Source: a bacterium
GTDB taxonomy: Bacteria > Spirochaetota > UBA4802 > UBA5550
Direction of reading: 5' to 3'
Length of the DNA stretch: 24,680 bases
Assembly: GCA_024224995.1 (NCBI GenBank)
Contig: JAAENB010000146.1
Location: 1 to 24,680 of the forward strand
The position numbers and the translations under genes were made by a program. The first letter of the stretch is position 1, and each line of letters starts with the position of its first letter. Positions 6,417 to 15,303 of this stretch are shown here, piece after piece. The notes beneath the pieces are model-generated. The model saw nothing but the letters and a program-made list of their open reading frames with translations. It made no database searches and was not told where the DNA came from.

Positions 6417-9400
6417 ATGAATCCATTGATTATCCGTCATATCCCTGAGACCGATCCCCCGGAATTCCGGGTGGAGGAATTATCCGGCTATGCCGGGGGG
6501 AAGCAGACTCCGGCCACAGGGCTCCCCACACCTTACAAGTTCCCTATTCCGGGGATACCGAACATGACCCTTATAAAGGGGCTGCAATGGTACCTGGAGA
6601 AATTCCTGGAATATCCCTATCACCCGGATACAGATAGAGCGGAGTATGTGCAGGCAGCATTAAAGGAGTGGGGTATACAAATTTTTGATGCCCTGTTTGA
6701 TAATATGGATGGTGCGACCATGTATCAGCGAGCAGTGAAAGACGGGGTTGATAAGCTATACCTGCTTATATCGAGTGATGATCCGGGGGTATTGAGCTGG
6801 CCCTGGGAGGCGCTGGAGCATAAAACTATGGGCACACTGGCCCATACCTGCCAGGTGGAACGGCGTCTGAATAAAATTGAAGATGCCGCGCCTCTTTCTG
6901 ACAAACTGCCCACAGACTGTATCAATATCCTGATGATAACTGCCAGGCTTCATGAACTTGATGTGGGTTATCGCACAATGTCGCGGCCCCTGGTGGAGCT
7001 GATAAAAGATGAGAATCTGCCTGTAAACCTGACCATACTCCGGCCCCCGACTTTTGACCGGCTTAGAGAGCATCTCAGGGAAAAGCCGAATCATTATCAT
7101 ATAGTTCATTTTGACTGTCATGGAGGATATGGGCCTGTGGGAGTCTCCGGTAATAAGCAGGGTGTCCTGGTCTTTGAAGACTTAAACGGGAAAGAAGATT
7201 TTGTTGAAGCCCACAAGATCAGTGTGCTGCTCAGGGAACATGCAATCCCTGTTGTGGTGTTAAATGCCTGCCAGTCGGCAATGATAGATGAAGACGGGAA
7301 GGATCCTTTTGCAATGGTTGCAGCCTCACTGCTCAAAGCCGGAATTCGCAGTGTCACGGCAATGGCATATATCCTGTACGTAAGCGGTGCCAGGGTCTTT
7401 TTGCCGGAATTCTACCGGCTGCTTTTTGCAACCGGGAATATGGCCAGGGCCATGCGTGCCGGAAGGCAGCATATGCTGCTCCACGACAAGCGAATTTGTA
7501 TCAGGGGGGAATTTTCCCTGCGGGACTGGCTGGTGCCCGTGCTATATCAGCAGGAGCCTGTTGATCTTTCCTTTATCGAGAAGAAGAACAATAAGCTTGA
7601 GGGAAAACTTTTCATTGAACAGGGAAATAAGGATATCCTGCTTGACGATATTCCGGCTAACGATACCCCCTACGGTTTTATCGGTCGGGACAGCGCCATC
7701 TTGAAACTGGAGCGGGCTATCCGCCTTCCAAAACCTGCCATTGTTCTTCACGGCCTGGGCGGTGTGGGCAAGACAACCCTGGCTCTCGGTTTTCTGCAAT
7801 GGCTTTCTGATACACAAGGATTGGAAAACTCTCCCTTCTGGTTTTCCTTTCAGGAGATTCGTTCTGCCGAGTATATTTTTAATCGTATTGGTGAACGTTT
7901 GTTTGAGCCTGCTTTTAGCACACTTCCTGTTAAAGAGAAAATTGATCATCTTGCTAATGCTTTAAAGCAGTATCCTTTTTTAATAGTGTGGGATAACTTT
8001 GAGGTCGTTAAAGGAATCGAGGGAACAGGACAGACTGTTTTTTCTGATGAAGATAACGAATATCTGCTTTATTTTTTGAAGAAATTGCACGGTGGAAAAA
8101 GCAAGGTTCTTATAACCAGCCGGGCCGTCGAGGATTGGCTTGGTATTGATCAGTGCTGCAAGGTTTCCCTGGGCGGGTTTCACAGTGAGGAGCAGTGGGA
8201 ATACTGTGAGTCTCTTGTGCAGGGGCTGGGTATCAAGGTTGATCGTGAAGATGAGAAACTTTCATCTCTTATGGATATGCTTGGCGGCCATCCCCTGTCT
8301 ATGCGGGTTATACTGCCCATGTTGGAGTCCAGGTCTGCTGGTTCGATTCTTTCTACCATTAAAGAACGGTTGCCTGTCAGTAAAGATAAGAATAAGGCCA
8401 ATGCTCATCTTTATGCTATTCTGCGGTTTGTTCAGGATGATATGCCGGAAGAGTTGGAGCCGTTGCTTATTCCATTGGCCTTTTATGAGGGATTTGTTGA
8501 TGTTTATACATTCCAGGATATAGCTGGTCAGGTTGACGGGGAATGGACTGAGGAGAATATCCTTCGTTTTTTTCGTATACTCGGTTTTGCCGGGCTGGTT
8601 CATGAGTATAGATCTGGTGATGTTGTTTATCAAATGCATCCTGTTCTTACCGGTTTTCTGCGGAATATTGTTATTGATAATATTTCCGAGGATATACATG
8701 ATCAGTGGGGTAGGGTTTTTGTGGATAACTTTAGCAGTTTAATAGATGCCTTAACTTCAAAAGAGCATCATGAGCAGAAGCCTTTATTTTATATTCATGG
8801 GGCAAACTTTTATTATGCTTTATCCGTGGCTAGGCAATTAAATATGGATAGCGATATATCGGCTTTGCTCCAATCCCTGGCAGAATTTTCCCGGAAAAGC
8901 CGGAATTTCACAGAGGCGGAAAAGTTGTTTTTAAGATACGCAGAAGTCAAGAAGGCTGCAAATGACCTGGAAGAAGAAGCCGCAGCTTGGCACCAATTAG
9001 GAATAATAGCCCAGGAGCAGAGGAATTTTGACAACGCTGAAAAGTGGTATTTAAAAGCTATGGAGATATTTGAAAAGCAGGGAAACGAGCATCGAGCCGC
9101 AATGACATATCACCAATTAGGGACTATAGCCCAGCAGCAGAGGGATTTTGACAATGCTGAAAAGTGGTATCGAAAAGCTCTGGAAATAGAAAAAAAGCAA
9201 GGAAACGAGCATGGTGCCGCAAGCACATATCACAACTTAGGGATAATAGCCCAGGAGCAGAGGGATTTTGACAACGCTGAAAAATGGTATCGAAAAGCTC
9301 TAGAGTTATCCGAAAAGCTGGAAAACGAGCATGGTGCCGCAAACACATATCACCAATTAGGGACTACAGCCCAGCAGCAGAGGGATTTTGACAACGCTGA

Positions 9401-9884
9401 AAAGTGGTATCGAAAAGCTCTAGAGATATTTGAAAAGCAGGGAAACGAGCATCAAGCCGCAATGACATATCACCAATTAGGGATGATCGCGGAGGATCAG
9501 AGGGATTTTGACAACGCTGAAAAGTGGTATCGAAAATCTCTAGAGATATCCGAAAAGCTGGAAAACGAGCATGGTGCCGCAAGCACATATGCCCAACTGG
9601 GTAACCTTGCAGGCTTGCAGAAAAAATTCGAAGAAGCTGGCCAGTGGTTAATAAAGGCCCTGATTATGTTTATCAATTGTAATAATATGCACTCTGCCCA
9701 AATAGTAGTCTGTAACTTCATGGTATTCTACAACCAAGTATCTCAGGAAACCCAATCAAACCTCAAAGCCCAGTGGGAGGAAAAGCTCGGCGAGTTTACC
9801 GAAAGTGAATCCCCTCCCGGCATAATAAAAAAACTACTTCTTTTTCTTCGGCGGCTTTTTCGGCGGAGGAGTATACCCAAATGA
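6417..9884 (+). CDS. CHAT protease-NB-ARC NTPase-TPR protein (CHAT 1)
   Basis: A 1155-aa STAND-type protein. Residues about 100-380 form a CHAT domain, a caspase-like cysteine protease, with His235 in HFDCHGG and Cys285 in VLNACQS. Residues about 415-640 form an NB-ARC/AP-ATPase switch with the P-loop GLGGVGKTT (446-454), Walker B FLIVWDNFE (521-529) and VLITSR. A helical/winged region follows, then six 40-residue TPRs (about 856-1095). Such proteins are thought to sense a ligand with the repeats and activate the effector by NTP-driven assembly. The start is fixed by GGAGG eight bases upstream and by N-terminal identity to CHAT 2 and 3. The C-terminus carries an extra tail with the cationic stretch KKLLLFLRRLFRRR that the paralogs lack. 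A cytoplasmic immune or regulated-death role is likely but inferred. Confidence 0.9.
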   Translation: MNPLIIRHIPETDPPEFRVEELSGYAGGKQTPATGLPTPYKFPIPGIPNMTLIKGLQWYLEKFLEYPYHPDTDRAEYVQAALKEWGIQIFDALFDNMDGATMYQRAVKDGVDKLYLLISSDDPGVLSWPWEALEHKTMGTLAHTCQVERRLNKIEDAAPLSDKLPTDCINILMITARLHELDVGYRTMSRPLVELIKDENLPVNLTILRPPTFDRLREHLREKPNHYHIVHFDCHGGYGPVGVSGNKQGVLVFEDLNGKEDFVEAHKISVLLREHAIPVVVLNACQSAMIDEDGKDPFAMVAASLLKAGIRSVTAMAYILYVSGARVFLPEFYRLLFATGNMARAMRAGRQHMLLHDKRICIRGEFSLRDWLVPVLYQQEPVDLSFIEKKNNKLEGKLFIEQGNKDILLDDIPANDTPYGFIGRDSAILKLERAIRLPKPAIVLHGLGGVGKTTLALGFLQWLSDTQGLENSPFWFSFQEIRSAEYIFNRIGERLFEPAFSTLPVKEKIDHLANALKQYPFLIVWDNFEVVKGIEGTGQTVFSDEDNEYLLYFLKKLHGGKSKVLITSRAVEDWLGIDQCCKVSLGGFHSEEQWEYCESLVQGLGIKVDREDEKLSSLMDMLGGHPLSMRVILPMLESRSAGSILSTIKERLPVSKDKNKANAHLYAILRFVQDDMPEELEPLLIPLAFYEGFVDVYTFQDIAGQVDGEWTEENILRFFRILGFAGLVHEYRSGDVVYQMHPVLTGFLRNIVIDNISEDIHDQWGRVFVDNFSSLIDALTSKEHHEQKPLFYIHGANFYYALSVARQLNMDSDISALLQSLAEFSRKSRNFTEAEKLFLRYAEVKKAANDLEEEAAAWHQLGIIAQEQRNFDNAEKWYLKAMEIFEKQGNEHRAAMTYHQLGTIAQQQRDFDNAEKWYRKALEIEKKQGNEHGAASTYHNLGIIAQEQRDFDNAEKWYRKALELSEKLENEHGAANTYHQLGTTAQQQRDFDNAEKWYRKALEIFEKQGNEHQAAMTYHQLGMIAEDQRDFDNAEKWYRKSLEISEKLENEHGAASTYAQLGNLAGLQKKFEEAGQWLIKALIMFINCNNMHSAQIVVCNFMVFYNQVSQETQSNLKAQWEEKLGEFTESESPPGIIKKLLLFLRRLFRRRSIPK
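8985..9605 (+). repeat. 120-bp tandem DNA repeats encoding TPRs
   Basis: Five to six consecutive 120-bp units inside CHAT 1 are nearly identical in DNA. The blocks AGGGATTTTGACAA and GAAAAGTGGTAT recur at an exact 120-base period. Silent sites are conserved too, so the units were copied recently or are kept alike by recombination. Differences cluster in the helix-A positions (AQEQ, AQQQ, AEDQ) and the EKQGNEH/EKLENEH linker. Confidence 0.9.
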
Positions 9885-10127
9885 ATTTTTTTTCGATATA
9901 CTATTCTCCAGTAATAAACCGGCTTTTATCATAGACAGACGTTCAAGAACACGTTGTTCATCATTAAAACGAAATATTTTTACGGTTACCCGAGCCTCCG
10001 CAGTGAGGGGACGGATAAAAGCCCCGTCCAATTCAAAATGCTTTTCCCAATCCAGAGCACGAGGGTTAAAAAATGGAACAAGTTTTCCCGTATAGATAGC
10101 CCTTTTAAAAAATATGTGTATCTGCAA
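9834..10127 (-). pseudogene. HNH endonuclease C-terminal remnant
   Basis: 97 codons whose first 70 residues (YTGKLVPFFNPRALDWEKHF, then LTAEARVTVKIFRFN) match the conserved tail that follows the HNH nuclease core in a common endonuclease family. The HNH core itself with its zinc cysteines is absent and there is no proper start codon, so this is a truncated remnant. The last residues (TPPPKKPPKKKK) come from reading the antisense of the CHAT 1 3' end, with which it overlaps by 51 bases, tail to tail. Confidence 0.65.
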
Positions 10128-10193
10128 TAAAAGAGTCGACGGAAAACAGCTGGATTATCTTCTTAATATAGAAAACCATCGGCCAATTTTCCC

Positions 10194-10222
10194 TTGACAA
10201 ACAAATAAAAGCTCTATATATT
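10194..10222 (+). promoter_or_regulatory. Duplicated CHAT promoter
   Basis: TTGACA (10194-10199), 17-base spacer, TATATT (10217-10222). The surrounding sequence (about 10180-10225) is homologous to 6340-6380, so the promoter was duplicated with the CHAT gene. Confidence 0.8.
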
Positions 10223-10270
10223 TACTAAAAAAATAGAAGAAACCACCTGTAAAAAACCGGAAGGAAGACA

Positions 10271-10916
10271 ATGAATTTACTGATGATCCGTCATATCCCG
10301 GAGACCGATCCCCCGCAGTTCCGGGTAGAGGAATTATCCGGTTATACCAGGGGGAAGACCACAGAGCTCCCGAGCCCTTACAGGTTTCCCATAGCGGGGA
10401 TCCCCAACATGCCCCTTATGCAGGGGCTGCGATGGTACCTGCAGGAATTCCTGGAATATCCGTATTACCCGGATACTCTTTGCACAAAATAATAGGAATT
10501 TTATAGAGGCGGAAGAACTGTTTTTAGGATACGCAGAAGTCTGTAAGGCTGCAAACAATGGGAAACTGGAAGCCGGAGCCATGCACCAATTAGGGACGAT
10601 AGGGGAGCAGAGGGATTTTGACAAAGCTAAAAAGTGGTATCGGAAATCTTTGGAAATAGAAGAAAATCAGGGAAACGAAGATGGAGTAGGAAGCTCCTGT
10701 AGCCAACTGGGAAACCTTGCAAGATTGAAGAAAAAATTCGAAGAAGCTGGCCAGTGGTGTATAAAAGCCCTGGTAACTTTTACCAAATGCAATGATAATT
10801 ACTCAGCTCAAAAAATTACAGATAACTTCATGTTACTTTTTAGACAAGCCTCTCCTAAAATTCGGCAAAAATTAAAAGCCATGTGGGAGGAAAAGATTGG
10901 GGATTTCCCGGAATAG
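10271..10916 (+). pseudogene. CHAT 2: internally deleted CHAT-TPR copy
   Basis: The first 70 residues closely match the CHAT 1 N-terminus (MNLLMIRHIPETDPPQFRVE and onward). At about 10470-10485 the sequence jumps to the TPR region: after a frameshift it reads NRNFIEAEELFLGYAEV, equivalent to about residue 835 of CHAT 1, and continues to the C-terminal FPE and TAG at 10916. Roughly 750 residues, including the protease and the whole NTPase, are lost and only two TPRs remain. The promoter and ribosome site (GGAAGGAAG) are intact. The 3' part could still be translated from ATG 10581 as a 111-aa TPR protein. Confidence 0.85.
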
Positions 10917-11091
10917 GAAATTGGTGATCATGATAAAAAATAACAAGGGGAGTTTTTTCAAATTTTGACTTTTATTTAATATTCAGTCATATTTTTACAG
11001 GAAAAGAGTTCATTAGGTGGATTTAACAACTTATTTTAAGCTAAAAAACTATCAGCTTCATTAAAGAGTTGCATTCACAATAAGGTTAATT

Positions 11092-14000
11092 CTATATCTC
11101 GGGAAAATATCCCAACTCTTTTTTAAATAGTGACTTCAATTTTTTACGGATAGAAGGTGATGATTTTTGGAAAATTGTCATAAATTGTGAAGTAGCTTTC
11201 GGAATAGAATCTCTATCATTTAATTTGGAGAAGATGAGTAACGCTTTTATTGTCCACTGAGCTGATTCTTCAAACCGTTCTTGTTGAAGGATAATATTTC
11301 CTAATGATGCATACGAGATTGCGACTTCATGTTGACTATCATATTTCTCGTTTATAGCCAAAACATTTCGATACCACTTCTCCGCTTCTACAAAATCATT
11401 TTGATCCAAAGCCATAAAAGCCAATTGAATGTATGTAAATTTTTGTTCTTGTTCATTATTATACATTTTATCATACTTCAAAGCTTCCAAATAGAATTCC
11501 TTTGCTTTGATAAAATTGTCTTCGGCTTCCATTATCATACCTAAGTGATAACAAGTGCTTGCTGCGTCTTTTTTATCTTCAATTTTGAGATCAATTTCCC
11601 TGGCTCTTAAATACCACTTCTTGGCTCTGGCGATATCCCCTCGTCTATGAGCTATCGTTCCTAAATGAAAATATGAACTTGCTGCTCCCTGGTCATTCTC
11701 GAACCTCTCTTCTATTTGTAGGGATTTCATATAATACTTCTCCGCCTTATCTAAATTATTTTCCTTCTCTGCAATTCTGCCCAAGTGGTGATATGTTTTT
11801 GCTGAATGAAGGTCATATTCATGTTTTTCATTTATATCCAGAGATTTTTTATACCATTTAAGTGCTTCACTAATATTATTTTCCGCTTCATTTATCATAC
11901 CATATTGATGATAAATTAATGCTTCTCCCTGAAAATCTTCTAACTTATTAAAAATCTTCAACGCTTTCTTATAGTATTTTCTCGCTTCCATAAATTCTTT
12001 TTGTTCTTCTGCGTTCCTTCCTGATTGAAAATATGAGGTGGCTTCTCCACGTTCGTTGTTATACTTTTTTGATAACTCCCTGCTTATAACATTCATTTTT
12101 TCCGCATCACAATAATTTCCTTTATGGAGTGCAATTCTCCCTAGCTGATGATTTATGATTGATATTTTAGCTTGATCTCCAGACTTTTCATATATACCTT
12201 GAGATTTTTTAAACCATTTTTTGGCATCAGTTAATTGCATTTGTTCCTGCCCAATTATTCCTAAATGGTAGTATGCTTCCGCTTCCCCTTCTTGATTATT
12301 TGTTTTTTTCATAATTTCCGCTAATTCTATAAACAAATCTTTTGATTTCTTAAAATTTCTGTTTGTTTCCGCTAATTTAGCTAAAAAACGTATTAAGGCT
12401 GCTATATGCATAACCATATTTTGCCGTTTAGCTATTGTTAAAGCATAATTAAAGTTCGCCCTGTGGAAATAAAAAATTGGTTCCTGATCGTGAGGCATAT
12501 TAAAAGACGATATCTCTGCCAGCTCCCCAAAAACATTTACAAAAGCCCTTATCCACTCGTCATGTATATTAGTTGAAATTTTTGTAAGCACTACATTTCG
12601 CAGAAAGCCGGTAAGAGCCGGATGTATCCGGTATATATCGTTCTCTGTACTATACTCATTCAACAATCCGGCATGACAAAGAATTTGAAAGAAGGAAAAA
12701 ATTTTGTTTTTATTCCATTGTAAATTTACATGTTTGCATATATTTTTAAATATACTTATATCAACAAACTCTTCAGAAAATGCTAGAGGTGCCAACAACG
12801 GTTTGAAATCTTCAGGCAACTCGTCTTCCACAAATCGTAAGATTGCGTAAAGGTGACTATGTACTTCATCCTTACTATCATGAATTGATAATTGCTCATT
12901 AATTACAGAAATAACCGATTCAGCCGACCTGTTTTCCAATGTTGGCAAAATCACACGCATTAACAAAGGTTGTCCGTTAAGAATATCCATTAACCTGATC
13001 AAATTTATATCATCACGGTCAATTTGCAATCCAAGCTCATTTAGAATAACTTCACAGAATTCCCAACGTTCTTCCCCCATTAAACCACCTAATGGAATCT
13101 GGCTACAAAGTTTTTCACCAAGCCATCTTTCAGGACTTCTACTGGTGATAATGACCTTACTTTTTCCATTATAAATCTTTTCCAGAAATTTTGACAGGTA
13201 ACTACAATCTTCTTCCGATAATACGGGCTTGATAGCTGTCCCCTGAATTCCTTTCACAACTTCGAAGTTATCCCAGATAATCAAATGTGAATATTTATTA
13301 AACTCTCCGGCAAGATAGTCAATTTTTTTATCAATAGAAGGTTCGATATTAACAGGCTTGAACCTTTCAACCATATGGTTGAAAATGTCACTCGCTTTTT
13401 GTTGTTCCTTAAAAGAAAATAGAAAAGGCTCATTTTCTAGCCCTTGAGTATCATTAAGCCATTGCAAAAAAGCATAAGCCAGGGTTGTTTTGCCAACACC
13501 CCCCATACCGTAAATCAAAATAGCCGGTTTATCCTGTCGAATAGCTCGTTCGAGTTCCAGAATTGCTCTGTTTCGACCGATAAAACCATATGGATTATCT
13601 TCATCAGGAAGTTGATGAAGAAAAGATTCTGTTTTTTCAGATTCTAGAGTCTCTTTGTCCTGAATAAAACCAATCCCCTTTTGGGCAAAAGAAAAATTCA
13701 CTGACTCCTGTTGATATAGCACAGGAACAAGCCAGTCTTGTAAAGGGTATTCACCACGGACACATATCCTTTTATTATTAGAAAACATCTGCTGCTTTCC
13801 GGCACGGATTGCATGTGTCATGCTGCCTGTTTTTAAAAGCTGACTATAGAATTCAGATAAAAAGACCTTTGCAGCACTTGCATAAAGTACATATGCCATT
13901 GCTGTAACACTGTGGATACCAGCTTTAAGGAGAGATGCTGCTACAGTTGCAAAGGGATCCTGTGCATATTCATCCAGCATCGCTGACTGGCAGGCATTTA

Positions 14001-14865
14001 AAATTACAGCCGGGATTGCGTATTCTTTTAACAATTGACTGAGTTTATCAGCTTTAATTTGATCTTCCGCACCTTTATCATTTTCAAAAACAATAATGCC
14101 TTCTTTAGAACTATCGGATGAATTCTTTGATTTTGAAAAATAGCCATAACCACCATGTCCATCAAAATGAACAATATGATAATGGTTCGGCTTTAGGCTT
14201 AAATGTTCACGAAGTTGTTTAAAGGTGGGAGGTCGAAGGATTGTAACTTTTACAGGAACAGACAATTGATTTTCTTTAATCAATTCCACCAGGGGCCTTG
14301 ACATAGAGCAATAAGGAACATCATTCTTGTATGGTCGTGCAGTTACCATCAGAATATTAATCTGATTCTGAGGAAGATCATTAGATATATTAAATGAATT
14401 TTTAATTTTATTTAATTTACGTCCAAATTGGCAGAAATGAGCCAAAGTACCTATATTTTTATCATGGAGACCCTCCCACGGCCAGCTAAGAATAAAGGGA
14501 TTATCGCTAGAGATAAGCAGATGCAAATTCTTTACATCTTTTTGGGTAGCTTTTCTGTAAATATTAACAGCTTCTGGGGGATTAAATAGAGTATCAAAAA
14601 CTTTTGTACCCCATTCTTCAAGTGCAGCGAGAATATATTTGGCTTTGTCAGTATCCGGTTCAAAAGGATAATTGAGAAAATCCTCAAGATACCAACGAAT
14701 GCCTTGCATCAAGTCTGTATTTGGAACTCCTATTACAGGGAATTCATATGGAGAAGGCAAAGCAGAAAGCTGTGTATTTTTTGAATAGTCGGAGTATTCT
14801 GGTTCTTGCAACAAAAATTTAGGAGGAGAAGAATTAGGAATGTGCTGAATTATTAAGGTATTCAC
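11092..14865 (-). CDS. CHAT protease-NB-ARC NTPase-TPR protein (CHAT 3)
   Basis: A 1257-aa paralog of CHAT 1 with the same order of parts: CHAT protease with His237 (HFDGHGG) and Cys292 (LNACQS), NB-ARC switch with P-loop GMGGVGKTT (453-461), Walker B LIIWDNFE, then VIITSRSPERW, a helical region, and about ten diverged 40-residue TPRs up to residue 1190. The start is GTG 14865 with GGAG eight bases upstream, and is supported by N-terminal similarity to CHAT 1. It is more AT-rich than CHAT 1 and its TPR units are not DNA-level repeats, so it is an older, separately evolved copy, perhaps with another ligand. It ends in FPEI without the cationic tail. It faces away from the ATP-grasp operon across a 231-bp AT-rich gap with no clear promoter beyond a TTGACA. 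Confidence 0.9.
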   Translation of the reverse strand: MNTLIIQHIPNSSPPKFLLQEPEYSDYSKNTQLSALPSPYEFPVIGVPNTDLMQGIRWYLEDFLNYPFEPDTDKAKYILAALEEWGTKVFDTLFNPPEAVNIYRKATQKDVKNLHLLISSDNPFILSWPWEGLHDKNIGTLAHFCQFGRKLNKIKNSFNISNDLPQNQINILMVTARPYKNDVPYCSMSRPLVELIKENQLSVPVKVTILRPPTFKQLREHLSLKPNHYHIVHFDGHGGYGYFSKSKNSSDSSKEGIIVFENDKGAEDQIKADKLSQLLKEYAIPAVILNACQSAMLDEYAQDPFATVAASLLKAGIHSVTAMAYVLYASAAKVFLSEFYSQLLKTGSMTHAIRAGKQQMFSNNKRICVRGEYPLQDWLVPVLYQQESVNFSFAQKGIGFIQDKETLESEKTESFLHQLPDEDNPYGFIGRNRAILELERAIRQDKPAILIYGMGGVGKTTLAYAFLQWLNDTQGLENEPFLFSFKEQQKASDIFNHMVERFKPVNIEPSIDKKIDYLAGEFNKYSHLIIWDNFEVVKGIQGTAIKPVLSEEDCSYLSKFLEKIYNGKSKVIITSRSPERWLGEKLCSQIPLGGLMGEERWEFCEVILNELGLQIDRDDINLIRLMDILNGQPLLMRVILPTLENRSAESVISVINEQLSIHDSKDEVHSHLYAILRFVEDELPEDFKPLLAPLAFSEEFVDISIFKNICKHVNLQWNKNKIFSFFQILCHAGLLNEYSTENDIYRIHPALTGFLRNVVLTKISTNIHDEWIRAFVNVFGELAEISSFNMPHDQEPIFYFHRANFNYALTIAKRQNMVMHIAALIRFLAKLAETNRNFKKSKDLFIELAEIMKKTNNQEGEAEAYYHLGIIGQEQMQLTDAKKWFKKSQGIYEKSGDQAKISIINHQLGRIALHKGNYCDAEKMNVISRELSKKYNNERGEATSYFQSGRNAEEQKEFMEARKYYKKALKIFNKLEDFQGEALIYHQYGMINEAENNISEALKWYKKSLDINEKHEYDLHSAKTYHHLGRIAEKENNLDKAEKYYMKSLQIEERFENDQGAASSYFHLGTIAHRRGDIARAKKWYLRAREIDLKIEDKKDAASTCYHLGMIMEAEDNFIKAKEFYLEALKYDKMYNNEQEQKFTYIQLAFMALDQNDFVEAEKWYRNVLAINEKYDSQHEVAISYASLGNIILQQERFEESAQWTIKALLIFSKLNDRDSIPKATSQFMTIFQKSSPSIRKKLKSLFKKELGYFPEI

Positions 14866-15096
14866 TTATTTACTCCATATTTTTAAGCTTGGGAGCTTGT
14901 ACTTGATTTAAAACAATAACGCCATAATATTTTTTTTGTAGCCGGGCTAAATTCTTTGTCAATAAAAAAATCTGATTGTTTGCCTTACTATAGCATAAAT
15001 TTTAAAAAACTTATTATTTATCAATAAATTTCTTGAGCTTTTTATACTTGTATTGTAAAAAGAAACAAATATTAAAATAATAAAGTGAGGTCTAAA

Positions 15097-15303
15097 ATGA
15101 AAAGTCATCTGTTGCTTGAAAAAGCCTATATTTACCCTTTACCCAAAAAAACTCAAGAATTAAGAGGGTGCAGTTTTGATGATAAAAAAGGATATTGGGT
15201 AATGAATGGGACAAATACACCCTTTATCCTGGAAGAAAGTGCAATAGCCCCAACAAGTAAAAAATGTGATATTGAAACCGGAGAAGATCAAAAAGGTGAA
15301 TAA
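15097..15303 (+). CDS. Putative ATP-grasp-modified precursor peptide
   Basis: A 68-aa small protein directly before an ATP-grasp ligase. ATG 15097 is chosen because GTGAGG lies six bases upstream; the in-frame GTG at 15085 is that ribosome site. No signal or membrane segment is seen. The N-terminal part (SHLLLEKAYIYPLP) looks leader-like. The C-terminal third (APTSKKCDIETGEDQKGE) is packed with Thr/Ser/Lys donors and Asp/Glu acceptors, the residue mix that graspetide ligases join into ester or amide rings. Its stop overlaps the ligase start. A precursor role is inferred from context and composition, since no known precursor family was recognised with certainty. Confidence 0.6.
   Translation: MKSHLLLEKAYIYPLPKKTQELRGCSFDDKKGYWVMNGTNTPFILEESAIAPTSKKCDIETGEDQKGE

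Noticed and set aside
9124..9588. Antisense open frames with repeating MCLRHHARFPAF sequence
   Set aside because: These are the reverse-strand reading of the 120-bp TPR repeats, so their repetition is inherited from the CHAT gene.
8985..9605. CRISPR-like regular repeats
   Set aside because: The period is 120 bp, in frame, with no unique spacers; the repeats encode TPR helices.
10917..11091. Possible gene or terminator between CHAT 2 and CHAT 3
   Set aside because: AT-rich with no open frame of note and no clear hairpin plus T run.
14866..15096. Divergent promoters between CHAT 3 and the ATP-grasp operon
   Set aside because: A TTGACA on the minus strand and TTGAGC on the plus strand exist, but neither has a convincing -10 at proper spacing, so no site is called.
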